From Antilocapra americana (Eukaryota; Chordata; Mammalia; Artiodactyla; Antilocapridae): a stretch of DNA of 64,000 nucleotides. The notes under the pieces are model-generated. The model was not told the DNA's origin and searched no databases. It saw nothing but the letters and a program-made list of their open reading frames with translations. The stretch lies in assembly GCA_007570785.1 (NCBI GenBank), contig ML662442.1, forward strand, positions 29,507,264 to 29,571,263, written 5' to 3'. The translations under genes were made by a program, and so were the position numbers. Positions 22,932 to 34,700 of the stretch are shown here, one piece after another; positions within the stretch are counted from its first letter, which is position 1, and every line of letters begins with the position of its first letter.

Positions 22932-23336
22932 GAGTACATTCTTGAGAGTGTTGTTTTTTTCCCCACTAGTAACCCTGTAGGAAGGACATTGTGCTTGGCA
23001 GACCACTCACAGTTAAAGATTTCCGGATACTGTCTGGAATAGTCTGAGAACAGCAAGGCAGCTGAGATAACTAGGAACCACCCACTCAGCCCTCCTCCCC
23101 AGCTGCAAGGGCGAAGCCTGTGGTTTTGACACTAGATCCTCTCATAAATAGGGAAACTTCAGGATTCTCTCAACCTCTCAGACAGAGTTCAGTCCGGAAA
23201 AAGGGACTGAACAAACTCGGTTGTCCCTGTGATTCACTTTACTGTTCCATAACACCTGGGGACATCACCAAAAAGAGAGACGAGAAAACATGATTCCACA
23301 TCATGACTTGGACAGACTGAAACTACACTGGGGAGT
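22932..23336. other. Single-copy interval, nothing recognised
   Basis: No repeat or coding signature seen. Confidence 0.5.
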
Positions 23337-23520
23337 GGGGTCGGCAGAGTAATGACCACCACCAAAGGCGTCCACGGCCTGACCCCAGCGCCTGCGATGT
23401 GTTCACAGATGTAATTAAGTGAAGGATCTTCAGATGGAGTGAGTTTCCTGAATTCTCCAAGTGGGCCCAATGCAATCACAAGAATCCTGATAAGAATCCT
23501 TGTAAGTCAAAGACAGGAAG
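23337..23520 (+). mobile_element. MLT1-type MaLR LTR fragment
   Basis: 'agatgtaattaagtgaagga', 'agtgggcccaatgcaatcac' and 'tcctgataagaatccttgta' are ordered blocks of an MLT1-type LTR in sense orientation. Confidence 0.8.
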
Positions 23521-23799
23521 GCGGGTCTCTCTGACCAGTCAGAAGTTCAGTGTGCCCAGTCCCTCCAGCCTCAGGGCCTGTACTCATGCTGGTCCCTCTG
23601 TCTTGAGTGTTCCCTCTCCCACACTGCCCCCTGCTTACTCCTAGGTAACTCCTGCTCATCCTGCATTTTTCTTCTCATTGCCTCCAGAAAGCCTTCTGCA
23701 ACCTGTGCCACCAGATTCATTGTTCGCTCCTCACCCCACCCACACGCTGTAACAGCATCCCACATTTTCCTTCATAGCGTGTATCTCTGACTTCTCAAG

Positions 23800-23960
23800 A
23801 CCTAACCACAGGTTTGCAAGTAGGAAAGCAAGGCACGTTGGTGGCACAGATGAATTTCCTGAAGGTAAGTGATTTCCCTAAAGTCACACAGCTTGAAGTG
23901 CTGGAGCTGGGAATAGACACAGGTGTTCCAACTTCCACACCATTCCATGACTCCACATGG
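23800..23960 (-). repeat. MIR SINE
   Basis: 'gtgatttccctaaagtcaca' and 'cagcttgaagtgctggagct' are the antisense MIR core, flanked by weaker similarity. Confidence 0.65.
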
Positions 23961-24269
23961 CCTCTAGAAAAACAGGAGAGGAAGGGGTACCAAGATTGGA
24001 GCAGAGAGTGCTCTAGAGCGGAAATGCGGAAAAGTAATGGACTCAGACAAGTCAATCTGGCATATGGACGTTAGACACGAGCCTCTGGCTTTGAGCGCAA
24101 TGTTTCCTGGTCCAGGAAGAGCAGAAGCAGGGTTTCCCACAAACCTCTGACAGATTACTTAGAAAACAGCACGAGTTTACCAGAATTTACAACCAAATTT
24201 GTGCATGAGGACAAGAAGACTACCAAAGTGAGTTAACAAATTGTGAATCCCATAGTGGTATCTGCCAGA

Positions 24270-24351
24270 GAAGTATTGTGTCTCCATAAAATTTATATGT
24301 TGAAGCCCCAGCCCTCAGTATGACTGTATTTGGAGATAGGACTATTAAGAC
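24270..24351 (+). mobile_element. MaLR LTR (MST-like), first part
   Basis: 'attgtgtctccataaaattt', 'ttgaagccccagccctcagt' and 'tgtatttggagatagg' form the start of a sense MaLR LTR. It is interrupted at 24352 and resumes at 24505. Confidence 0.8.
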
Positions 24352-24504
24352 CTAATTATCTACTTTCTACTTATTTGCACAACCCCATGGTACTCATCAT
24401 ATAGTAGGTTCACAACTTTTTAATAACAGAATCATTTCACAAACAAACACTCCTAAATAGTAACTGCTAAAATGAACTGAAACTTTCTAGATCAAGGGAA
24501 AAAA
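24352..24504. other. Unidentified 153-bp insert in the MaLR LTR
   Basis: The LTR is continuous if this piece is removed. The insert ends in an A-rich run just before the second copy of aagac (24347-24351 and 24505-24509), so it looks retroposed from left to right. I cannot assign it to a known family; the 'catatagtaggttcacaa' block is only vaguely like an old MIR/L2 3' end. Confidence 0.5.
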
Positions 24505-24770
24505 AAGACAAGGTTAAATGAAGTCATAAGGGTGGGGTTCTAATCTGATGGGATTGGTGGCCTTAAGATAAAGAGACAGGTGAGGACACAGGGAAAAGGT
24601 GACCATCTGCAAGCAGGAAGAGATCTCTCCTCAGAACCCAACCATGCTGGCACCCTGATCTCAGGCTTCTAACCTCCCAAACTGTAAAAAATTAATTTCT
24701 GTTGTGTAAGCCACCCTATCGATTGGATTTATTTATTTTTTGTGGCAGTCCAAGCAGACTAAGACAATGC
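24505..24770 (+). mobile_element. MaLR LTR (MST-like), second part
   Basis: 'aggttaaatgaagtcataag', 'cagggaaaaggtgaccatct' and 'aatttctgttgtgtaagcca' continue the LTR in order, ending near 'cagactaagacaatgca'. Confidence 0.85.
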
Positions 24771-25091
24771 ACACATGTTTATAGCATTAATTTAAATTGT
24801 GCAGTGGTTCTGGATAAGAAGATTACAGCAGAATTAATTTCTGTTAAGAGGGTTATAGTAGATATCTGCTATTTGCCAGCTCAGCATCAAAATCCCCCGT
24901 TCTTTTAGTAACAGCACCTGATTTTACTTTGGGAACTACCATATCTTTTCCCACTACCACCCCAAACTTTTGACTACAGCAGTCTGAGTGGACTTGTCAA
25001 TTATGCCATACTTTCTACTGCCAAGTGGCCCAGGCCAGACTATCACAGAAATTTGAAAATTGAACACAGTGACATAAGGACTGAAATATAT
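24771..25091. other. Single-copy interval, nothing recognised
   Basis: No repeat or coding signature seen. Confidence 0.5.
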
Positions 25092-25106
25092 TGGAGCTAA
25101 TTTGTT

Positions 25107-25402
25107 TTTAATTTTATTATTTTATTTATTTTTGGCTGTGCTGGGTCTTGATTGCTCCCTGGGCTACTCTGTAGTTGCGGTGCATGAGCTTCTCACTGTG
25201 GGGGCTTCTCTTGTTGCAGAGCACGGGCTATAGGGCGGGCTTCAGTAGCTGAGGCGTGTGGGCTCTAGAGCACAGATTCAGTAGCTGTGGTGCATGGGCT
25301 GAGTTGCCCCACTGCTTATAAGATCTTCCCAGATCAAGGATTGAGCCTGTGTCTCCTGCATTGACAGGTGGATTCTTCACCACTGAACCACAAGGGAAGA
25401 TC
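25107..25402 (-). mobile_element. CHR-type SINE, long form, with target-site duplication
   Basis: Antisense. The T-rich/TTTATT tail is at the left, followed by 'ttggctgtgctgggtcttg', alternating GGGCTTC/CTCT blocks, and the head 'ccactgaaccacaagggaag' at the right. Flanks are tggagctaatttgtt (25092-25106) and tggagctagtttatt (25403-25417), 13 of 15 identical. Confidence 0.93.
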
Positions 25403-25417
25403 TGGAGCTAGTTTATT

Positions 25418-25928
25418 CTGATGATAATACCTAGGAAAAAATACTGCCTAATAGTTTCTACTGTCTAGATTCTTGGAACTACCCTAGATCCTGCCATTTC
25501 CAAATCTGCTTGGTCAATTATGTCTTCACCTTGGTGAGACACCCCATATCCTCACAATAAATTACTTTCTAGTTTTAACCAGTCAGCACTGGTTTTGGTT
25601 GCTTGCAATCATGAAACTCTGACAGATACGTGGGTCTGTCAAATCTGTGCTGTTGATCTTATCTTAATGCCAATGAATTATTTTTGTATAATTATGCAAC
25701 TGAAATGCATACACTTTGAAAGCTACTCATGGTTTGGAAAGAATGTTATTTAAAAAGAGCCTAGTGATTAATGTACTATAGGAAAATGTACTATGTTTCT
25801 GAAAATATTCTTCTGATTTTTTTTTAATCAACAAGAGAACCCTAATATTTAGGGCCATCTGGGTAACTCATTTGGAGTTGATGAAATTTCTATTCTGAAA
25901 TATTTACAGAACAATGAGAATAAAGAGG
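25418..25928. other. AT-rich single-copy interval
   Basis: No repeat or coding signature seen. Confidence 0.5.
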
Positions 25929-25939
25929 GTCATATATGT

Positions 25940-26266
25940 TTGGGGTTTGTTTTTCTTTTCATTTTTTTCCCTTTTATCTTTGGCTGTGCTGGGTCTTCGT
26001 TGCTGTGTGCGGGCTTTCTCTAGTTGCAGTGCGTGGGGGCTACTCTTCGTTGCTCTGCTCCGGCTTCTCTTTGTGGCGGCTTCTCTCGTTGCCGAGTACA
26101 GGCTCTAGGCACTTGGGTTTCAGTAGTTGCAGCGCTTGGCCTCAGTAGTCATGGCGCATGGGCTTAGTTGCTCCGAGGCATGTGGAATCTTCTCAGACCA
26201 AGGACTGAACTTGTCCCCTGCATTGGCAGGCAAATTCTTACCCACTGAGCCACCAGGGAAGTCCAA
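25940..26266 (-). mobile_element. CHR-type SINE, long form, exact target-site duplication
   Basis: Same arrangement as the CHR copy at 25107-25402, only 540 bases away and in the same orientation, but less decayed and with more CpG retained. Exact 11-base repeat gtcatatatgt at 25929-25939 and 26267-26277. Confidence 0.95.
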
Positions 26267-26277
26267 GTCATATATGT

Positions 26278-26689
26278 ATATACATTTTAAAATTAAAATG
26301 GCATGATGTCACAGACCTGAGGAATAAAAGAATCCACTTAGGAAATCAATTTTAGTCCAATTCTAATTTTTCTTTTGCATGAAGTTGAATTTGGGCTTAT
26401 TATTCTCAGTCCATTTTAGTGGTCTCCTGAAAACCCACATCAAAGATGTGGTTCCAGGCAATGAATCAGAGGGTGCTCTGGGGTCAAATTACCGTGACTT
26501 TTGTGGTAACATTTGCGAATCGAGGAAACTTGGTCCTCTTTGAGGGGCTTGATGCACTTCTACTTTTCTCTTTTGATAAAGAGGCATGGAGGATGGGGAG
26601 ATGCTTGATGTGTAATGATGAATATTTAAGAACAATTCGTTTGCTCACTGAAATAGCCCTGACATTTAAAATTATTTTTTAAGAACACT
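26278..26689. other. Single-copy interval, nothing recognised
   Basis: No repeat or coding signature seen. Confidence 0.5.
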
Positions 26690-27329
26690 TTAATTTGCAT
26701 TTTTATTGTGAAACATGTCCTTTTTACAAAAGGACTGTATAAAATGTATCAGTAGAATTTAAAGAACCATGGCCTTTGAGAAATAGGACATTACCAAAAT
26801 CCCCTTTAGAATTGCTTCCTGATCTCTTTCTCACAAGCCACCAGTCTATATTTTGTATTGTTCATTCATTCTCTTGTTTTCTTGATAGTTTTATTTCATA
26901 TGTATGGCCTCTAAAGAATATATTGCACATATTCCTTATGACTTGCATCTTTTGTTCAATATTGTTTCTGGATTACTTAAAATTGAAGCATGTACCTTAG
27001 TTCATTCATTTTACATTACAATATCATTTTCTGCTTGATAAGTACACCATAATTTGTTTATCCTTTTATGGATTATTTACAAATCTCTGATCTTAAAAGC
27101 AGACTTCTGTGAACATGTTTTTCTAATGCCTATGTGCAAAACTGTCTTTAAAGTACATACTGGGAATGGAATTGCTGGATCATGGGTTGCACAAAAGTTC
27201 AACTCTCCTAGGAAATGCAAGTCTTTTGACTTTTTTGTGCCAGTTTATATGCCCATGTGCAAGCAGGTTACAGTCTCTGTTGCGCTATACCCTTGGACTG
27301 AGAGAGACAGCGTGGCTCAATGGCCCTAG
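26690..27329 (-). mobile_element. Old L1 3' region, antisense
   Basis: Blocks such as 'aagtacaccataatttgttt', 'atccttttatggattattta', 'ggaatggaattgctggatca' and 'gttcaactctcctaggaaat' follow the order of an antisense L1 3' UTR/ORF2 end. High divergence makes the boundaries approximate. Confidence 0.7.
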
Positions 27330-27856
27330 TGCCTCTCTCACACCAGTAGGATGACCAGACAGGGGACACACAGGACATGGTTAACTCTTCAGTCTTGACT
27401 TTTCCCCACGTGGTCCTAGTGAGCATAGCTGTGTCTTTTTCATTACAAGGAGTGGTAGACTTAAAATTTTGTCAGCCTGTTAAATGTGCAATGGTAACCA
27501 TAGTTACTTGTACCTAAGATGGTTCTCAATGAATCTTGACTCTTACTATTCTCCTCCTGTTATACTGTACTCCCACAATAAATAGAGCTGACCTCCGTAA
27601 ACACTAAGATATTGCAGAAATGGTGGACTATGATTTCTGAGGCAAGATCACAAAGGACGTCACAGTTTGGCTTGTCTTTCTTTTAGATCATTTGCTCTGA
27701 GAGAAGCCAGCTGCCATACTGTAAGGATGCTCAAGCAGTTTCTCCACACGGCAACAGCCAACTTCAGTTTGCTAGCCATGTGTGTGAGCCTTCTTGGAAG
27801 CAGATCCTCTAGTCCCAGTCCAGGCTTTAGATGACTACAGCTCAGCTACTTTCTTT
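27330..27856. other. Single-copy interval, nothing recognised
   Basis: No repeat or coding signature seen. Confidence 0.5.
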
Positions 27857-28021
27857 TTGCTTTTTTTTAAATTGACGTATGGTTGATTTACAGTGTTATA
27901 TTACATAAGTTTCAGATGTACAACATAGTGATTCACAACTTTTTAAGGTTGTACTCCAATCATAGTTATTTGAAAATATTGGCTATATTCCCTGGCTGTA
28001 TGATATCTTTGTCTCACTAAC
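27857..28021 (-). mobile_element. L1 3' end, antisense, short
   Basis: A T-run (the poly-A tail read backwards) followed by 'aaattgacgtatggttgatt', 'cataagtttcagatgtacaa' and 'ttccctggctgta' is the 3' end of an artiodactyl-type L1. Confidence 0.8.
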
Positions 28022-28140
28022 TTCTTGAGTCTGACCTCATGACACATCCTAAGCAAGAATCACCTAACTAAGCCACTCTCAAATTCCTCACCCACAGAAA
28101 TTTTGAGATAAGTGTTTACTAAGTTTAGGGGCAAAGGAAA
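28022..28140 (+). mobile_element. MLT1-type LTR 3' end
   Basis: 'aagcaagaatcacctaacta', 'agccactctcaaattcctca' and 'gtgtttactaagtttagggg' resemble the terminal part of an MLT1 LTR in sense orientation. Confidence 0.6.
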
Positions 28141-29491
28141 ATGTAACTCACATGGCTTATTTTGGTTTCAGTTTTGGTTTGTATTTCCCTATCACTAATG
28201 AGGTTAACACATTTTCTAATGGTTCTGAACTTTTTGTATTCCTTTTGTTTAATCTGGCTAACGTATATTCTCCATTTTTGTGTTGGTTTGTCTTTCCTTA
28301 TTTTTTCAAAGTTTTTATGCATATTTAAGATACTAATTTTTTGTTAATAATAAAGGTTGCAAATATCACCTCCAAGTTTGGGAGGGGGGTAATTTAATTG
28401 ATTTTTTTAATTTAGTTTTCTAATTTGGGGGTTGTTTATTGTGTCTTTTGACTATCTGAACTCTCATTTTTAATGTACTTGAGTGTATTCATCTTTTCTT
28501 GCATAATTTGCACTTTTGTGTCTTCTTTAAGAAACTCTTACTTACTAAAGATTTTTAAGATAGTCCCAATACACTGTTTCTAAAACTGTATGGTTGTGCT
28601 TTTTATGTTGTCTTTAACACCTAGATTGACCTTATGATATAAGATTAGAATCAATTTTAAGATTTTTAAAAGTGTATGGAAACCAGATTGTCCTTAAGCC
28701 GTTTAAATAGTCTACTCTTTCCCAATGATCTGTGAAAATCCAGTTTCTATATGTGCATATATGGGGATTTCTTTCTGGACTCTGTTCTATTCAGTTTCAC
28801 TTGTCATTTTGTCTCATCCTATGTCAACATCCTATTCTGAATAATATAATCTGATAATAAGTCATTTTATCCAGTAATGCAAGTCTTTTCACTTTTTATT
28901 TTCCTTGGTCTTTTATGCTTCCCTATAAATGTTCAAATCAGCTTGTCAAATTCCACAAACAACACGGTAGTATTTTTGTTTATTGGAGTTTCATCATATC
29001 TATAGATCAATTGGGGAAGAATTGAAATCTTTATAGAACAGAGTACTAGCCATAAACATCATCTGTTTATTTAACATATTCTTTAGTATCACGCATTTTT
29101 GTTAGATTTATTTCAAGTTACTATATTTCTATGTCATTGTAAATATCATTTACAAATAAGGTTTTCTAAATAATTGCCTATAAAAATGGCATCAACACAT
29201 ATGTATACACATTTATATATATTTGCTTTGCATCTAGTAATGCTGACAAAGTTTTTATTGTTATAATTCATTTGTACGTTATTTTCTTCATAGACAGTCA
29301 CATCACCTGCAAATCATATTCATTTTATTTCCATTTTAATCCCTAAACCTTCTGTTTTTCCTGTCTCACCACACAGTACTAAATAGAAATGGTGATAATG
29401 GGCTTCCTTGTCTTGTTTCTCATCTTGAAGGGAATGCTTTCCACATTTTAACACTAACTGTGACATCTGCTGTAGGCTTTTTGTATATGCT
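28141..29491 (-). mobile_element. Old L1M, ORF2 in antisense, first part
   Basis: Plus-strand T-richness and ordered blocks ('gtatttccctatcactaatg', 'tggtctttatgcttccct'-like, 'tcacatcacctgcaaatcat', 'gggcttccttgtcttgtttc') identify L1 ORF2 read in antisense. Frames are destroyed. Interrupted at 29492 by a candidate solo LTR. Confidence 0.8.
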
Positions 29492-29909
29492 TGTAACAGA
29501 CTCTGTGACATGTCTCTGAGGTCCCTCTTTCTGAGCTGAAGTAATTCTTCCATCAGCGGTGCTGCTGGCAAACAGCCCTTGACTGTCAGCCTTCTTTAGC
29601 CAAAGAGAGTCAACCTGCTCACATCACATCCACTTCCTGGGGTGGCTGGTTGACACAAGGTGTAAAGACCCGCCGTATCACCCCAAGTCAAACCAACTCC
29701 AAAGGGCTACCCTCATTTCAGGACTCTCTTTAGGGTTGGGTGAAGCTTTGCCTGAGTCTACACTGCAGCCTGACTTCTCCCTCCTCTGCCCAGTCTTACT
29801 TCCTGCTTTCTCTTCCAAAGATCCTAACCTTGGGAACACTCCCTAATCAGTTTCCTCCATGTTAATCTCCATCTCAGACACTTCTTCCTGAGAAACTCAA
29901 GCTATGACA
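29492..29909. mobile_element. Candidate solo LTR, 418 bp, inside L1
   Basis: The L1 sequence stops at 29491 and resumes after 29909. The intervening block is clearly GC-richer, starts TGTAACAGA, ends CTATGACA (TG...CA) and is flanked by atgct and atgac, a possible decayed 5-base duplication. Its length suits a solo LTR. I cannot name the family; an ERVL-type LTR is my best guess. Confidence 0.45.
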
Positions 29910-31148
29910 ATGACTATTTTCAGTTTTCCAAGAATTTTTCTAATCTAAGTGAATATCGAGTTTTTCTAGTGTTTCTTCTGCATCAGTTGTAGTAATGACC
30001 TGATTTTTCTCTATTGTTTATGAGGCTGTAGACAATTTAAAAGTAAACTGATAATTACATTTGTGGGATGAAGGCAATTTGATCATAATATACTGTCTTT
30101 GTGCATTTTCAGATTCAATTTGCTGTTATAAATTTTGTTCAGAATTTTTATTTATGGTCATGATTGAGATTGGCTTATTTCAGGGTTTCCTGGGTTTCTA
30201 TTTTGCTTGTAATGTTTTTGTCTAGATTTGACATCAAGATAATGCTGGCTTCATAAAATAAGTTGGGGAGTATTTCCCTCCATTTCTGGTCTCTGAAAGG
30301 GTTTGGGAAGACTGGAATTATCTGAAGATCAAAATTGCTCTCTGCAAAGATTTTTAACTATTTCATTTCTTTAATGGTTGTAAGACTGTTCAGGTTCTCT
30401 AATTCTTCTTGAAATAGATTTAACAATTTGTATTTTTATAAGAAATATTTTCATCTAGCTTGTAAAATGATTTACTTTTTTCATGACTTTGGCATCTTTC
30501 ATCATAGCATTTTTTTTGTTCATGACATTTATTTTGAGAATAATCTTCCTTTTTCCTTAACTTCCCCAGAGGTTTGTTTTATATTCTTTCTCAAAAAATC
30601 AGTTTTGAGACTATGTCGATTTCTCTGTTGTATGTTTATTTTTCTATTTCATCATTTTCTGCTCAAGTTGCATTACTTTTTTCTTTCACTTTATTCTCTT
30701 GTTCTTTTTCTAACTTCCTAAGATAGATATTTAACTTACTAATTTGGAACCCTGATTCTTCTTAATATAAATTTCCTTTAAGTACCACTTTATTTGAATC
30801 CCTCAAAATTTGATGGGGAGTGCTTTTATCAATGTTCAGAGCTTAACATTTTCTAATATCTATGATTTTTTTCTTTGGCACTTAGGCATGTGTGGTTTTT
30901 TGAATAGCTAAATATGTAGGATTTTCTTATCTCTAATTTAGTTGCCTTGTGTTAGAGAAGTGATCTATATGACACCGGTCCTTTGACCTGAGGTTTTACA
31001 TTGATAGGTGTGGAAACTTCATACCAATTTTCAAAGTGTCAGTTTTCCTAATGTTTCATCTGTGCATACTCCGATTTGGGGATTAAGTTTTATTCTTCTC
31101 TTTGAATCTCCTCCATCTTCACAGATACTGTCCGCCTTCCTGTTTCTT
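29910..31148 (-). mobile_element. Old L1M, ORF2 in antisense, second part
   Basis: 'gtttcttctgcatcagttgt', 'gatgaaggcaatttgatcat' and 'ataatgctggcttcataaaa' continue antisense ORF2 up to the Bov-tA at about 31149. Confidence 0.8.
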
Positions 31149-31361
31149 ATGAGAGATATTGGGGATTCCCCGTCACTCAGTGGTAAAGGGTCCACCTGCA
31201 GTGCAGGAAACCTGTGTTTGATCCCTGGGTCATGAAGATCCCCTGTAGTAGGAAATGGCAGCCCACTTCAGTATTTTCGTGTGGAAAATTCCACGGATGA
31301 GGAGCCTGGTGGGTTACAGTCCATGGGGTCACAGAGTTGGACATGAGTGAGCACACACACA
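31149..31361 (+). mobile_element. Bov-tA SINE inside old L1
   Basis: Sense Bov-tA: A-box-like 'cactcagtgg', B-box region 'gtttgatccctgg', Bov-A body ending 'ggacatgagtgagc' and a short ACAC tail. The L1 continues on both sides. Near-repeats atgagagatatt and atgagatttatt flank it. Confidence 0.92.
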
Positions 31362-31745
31362 GATGAGATTTATTTACTATGAGACATATTTAATATTTCC
31401 AACTATGCTTGCGGACTTATCAATTTATCTTCACGGTTCTAAATTTGGTTTATATAATTTGAGACTTCATTAAGGGCATGCAAGTTTTGACTTGTATCAT
31501 CCTAAGGAATTTAACTTTTTCCATCACAATGTGACTTTAACCCTTAATTATACTTTGTCTAGTAATAATTTTGCTATGCCAGTTTTCATTTAGCTGTTGC
31601 CTGAGTATCTTTTCAATCCTTTGACGTCCAATCTTCCTGTGTTTATTTTATGTTTATGTATAGCTCTTATAGAGACCATACAGCAGGATTTTATTTATTT
31701 TGCAAAAACTTGCCTTTCACTAGAGAGTGGTGGTAATTATTTATA
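31362..31745 (-). mobile_element. Old L1M, ORF2 in antisense, third part
   Basis: 'cttcattaagggcatgcaag'-type and 'ctagtaataattttgctatg' blocks continue the same antisense L1. Confidence 0.7.
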
Positions 31746-31950
31746 TTGTTGTTATTGTTCATTGACTAAGTCATGTCTGACTCTTTGTGACCCCATGAAC
31801 TGCAGCACACCAGGCTGTGCCTGGTCCTTCACTGTCCTTCATTGTCTCCCAGAATTTGCTCAAATTCATGGGTCAGTTGTGGTATCTAACCATCTCATCC
31901 TCTGCTATGCCTTCTCCTTTTGCCTTCCATCTTTCCCAACATCAGGGACT
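31746..31950 (-). mobile_element. BovB 3' end fragment inside old L1
   Basis: 'gtcatgtctgactctttgtg', 'accccatgaactgcagcaca' and 'catctttcccaacatcaggg' are the antisense BovB 3' end, about 205 bases, with an internal deletion compared with other copies. Confidence 0.85.
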
Positions 31951-32439
31951 TTTACATATTTGCATTGATTTCTAGGGCTGAATCAAGTACTTTCTCTTTG
32001 TCTTAAATTTCTTTCTTTTTTTCTTCCTAGCTTTCTTGCCTTCTTTGAGACTGGGTTAAAACTACTACATCTTTCCCATTCCATCTTTCCTTCTCTGTTT
32101 CTTTGAGAGTTATACTATTTCTAGCCTTTTAATGGCAATTCAAGCTGTTTTAATTCACATACCTAAAAATTATAGTTAATATCTTTATTCTCTTCCTGAA
32201 TGACATAAGAACCTTAAAAAAAACTTTTAACTTTGTTACCCTTCTACACCTTATAAGCTTATTGCTGTCTATCTAGACTTTTAGTTTACCTTAATGTTTT
32301 ATTTGTGGGAAAAAATGTTTTATACAATGCTTGCTTACATCTATCCACATATTTAGTGATATTTTGGCTCCCCACTCTTTCTTGCATCTCAGATCTTCCT
32401 TTTTCTCAGTATAAATGGAAATTTCAGAGATTCCACTTG
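31951..32439 (-). mobile_element. Old L1M, antisense, fourth part
   Basis: T-rich sequence continuing the L1 reading order ('agtactttctctttgtctta', 'gatattttggctccccactc'). Highly diverged. Confidence 0.6.
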
Positions 32440-32824
32440 ATGTTGTTCAGTTGCTCAGTCATGTCCAACTCTGCAACCCCATGGACTACACCACAACAAG
32501 CTTCCCTGTCCATCACCATCTCTTGGAGTTTGCTTAAACTCATGTCCTTTGAATCAGTCATGCCATCCAACCATCTCATCCTCTGCCATCCCCTTTCCTC
32601 TTGCTTCCCATCTTTCCCAGCATCAGAGTCTTTTCCAATGAGTTGGTGCTTCACATCAGGTGGCCAAAGTATTGGAGTTTCAGCTTCAACATCAGTCCTT
32701 CCAATGAATATTCAGTATTGATTTCCTTTAGGATTGACTGGTTTGATCTCCTTGCTGTCCAAGGGACTCTCAAGAGTCTTCTCTAGCACCACAATTCGAA
32801 AGCATCAATTTGTTGGCGTTCTCA
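32440..32824 (-). mobile_element. BovB 3' end fragment
   Basis: Antisense BovB 3' end from 'gttgttcagttgctcagtca' to 'aaagcatcaatttgttgg', 5'-truncated after about 385 bases. It sits at the boundary of the L1-rich block. Confidence 0.92.
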
Positions 32825-34635
32825 TGAGGATCGTTTCATGGCAACTTTCCATTTGTGTTTGTTTGTAGCCTGAGTCTCTCCAGGGGCCATTTGCTTCTGC
32901 CAGTCATCCAGGGGCACCACCAGCCTGAAACCACAATAAATTACATCCTACACATAAGGCTTTCTGTGGCCACATGAGCAGAGTAAATTCAAAACATACA
33001 GCCACTCGAGAACGGTGTAGGGTTATGAATTCTCCAGAGTTATTCCTTGCCCTTCCCTTGGTGCCAAGGTCAAGATGCATATATTTTCTCACCTCCCCCT
33101 TCAGTGCTAGGGGTTCCACTGGCTCACCCTGAGACTGGGGGTGCAGCTCTTTGGGGGTCTCAGCTGTATGTGAGCGCCTCATTCCAGGTTTTCCACTCGG
33201 AGCAGGTGCCAGGTTTCATCTACTGCCCGCTGCTTCCTGCCCTGATCAAACAGATCTCAAAGTCTCAACGGTTTGGCAGAAACTCTCAGAGTGAAGATTG
33301 GTTTGAACTCTCTTAGCTTTCAGAATTCTTCTTTTCTCTTCTGTGTGGGAGGTTTGGGGTTTTCTTACTTTAATGTCAGTTTACCAGTACAGGTGGGAAG
33401 GAAGAGAGACTTTGAAAAACTAAGATTTGACGGTTTCATATAGGAAAGTTACAGCTAATCTACCGCATTATCTAACATTTTTAATCAATTAAGATAATTC
33501 AGTTAGTAAAACTATTTGGAATCAGTTAAAACTCATGTGAAAAAGCCTGTATAGGAACTGAGTTTTAGAATGCAGATGGCAACAACCAATCAGAGTTGAC
33601 TTTTGTGCCAAATACTTGCCAAGATTTCTCCCTTGAATATAAGTTCCCTCCTGAGACTCTATTAATTTGCAAACTTATGATGAGATTACCACTCATTTAA
33701 GATAATTGTGGATCAAAAATATCCACAACTGAGCCGAAACAAGCACAATCAAACAAGATATATGTCACCCAGTTTCTCAACCCAGTGAGAAGTCCCAGAC
33801 CAGTAATATTTATGAACAAAGTCTGTCTTGCCAGGTTTGACTTTTGGTCCCCTGATATTTTCAACACTGTGTTGATTAAAATGAAAGGAGCATTGTATGA
33901 GCATCTGGGTCCCAGCTGAACTCCTCCTCTAAGCTCCTTACCACCAAGGGAAAAGCTAATTAGAACCTAATGTTTCCGAAAGGTGTAACTTAAAGCCAGG
34001 GTAGTAAGCAGATTTCACCTCAAGTGCCAACTTCCAGTAAAGGAAACTATGGATCACTATGCTAGAAGGATTACAAGGCTACATCCTCATTCTGAGGGAA
34101 AAACAACTGTAATCCATTAAATATGCCTCTCAGGGGTGGGATAACTAGGGCAGGAATGGAAAGTGGTTAACATTTAAAAAAAAAAAATCAGAGATTGAGT
34201 AAGAAATTTGCAAATGAAAAAAAAAATGGTATTTACTATTAGAATTACCTTTCTCTTCAAAAACGTGGATTTGGTATGCCGGTGTTGAACCTGGGACCTA
34301 GGCAGCTGTTACAGTTCAGCTGACAATTTTAATGTCTCGAGGGCCTGACTCTATATCAGAACCTCAAACAAGAGCTCTTGTCCATTAGCCAAGCCAGGCC
34401 AGTAGGAATTGCTGAAGTTTGCAGCCAACTAACTTATTGTAAGATATATTTCATTTTTAACCAAAGGCTGATAGGAGAAAAATATTTAGCTGGTAGGGGC
34501 AGACAGGGGACTGAAAATGATTCTACAATCCTAAGGGAGTGAATAATAGCATACATGTGTTTTTATTATGAGGAAAATGACACATAGTCTTATGTTCAAT
34601 ATCATTAAAATCCATAGGGAACTTTTCATTCATTT
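32825..34635. other. Unclassified interval
   Basis: 32825-33320 has balanced composition; the rest is AT-rich. I could not assign any part to a family. Open frames at 32904-33316 overlap on both strands and lack a signature. Confidence 0.45.
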
Positions 34636-34700
34636 TTTGTTTTTGTTTTTTAGTCACACCTCGGAGCACGTAGGATCATAGTACCCTGAATTCCCTGTCA
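34636..34700 (-). mobile_element. CHR-type SINE, small fragment
   Basis: 'tttttagtcacacctcggag', 'cacgtaggatcatagtaccc' matches the tail-proximal part of an antisense CHR SINE. The head is missing. Confidence 0.55.
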
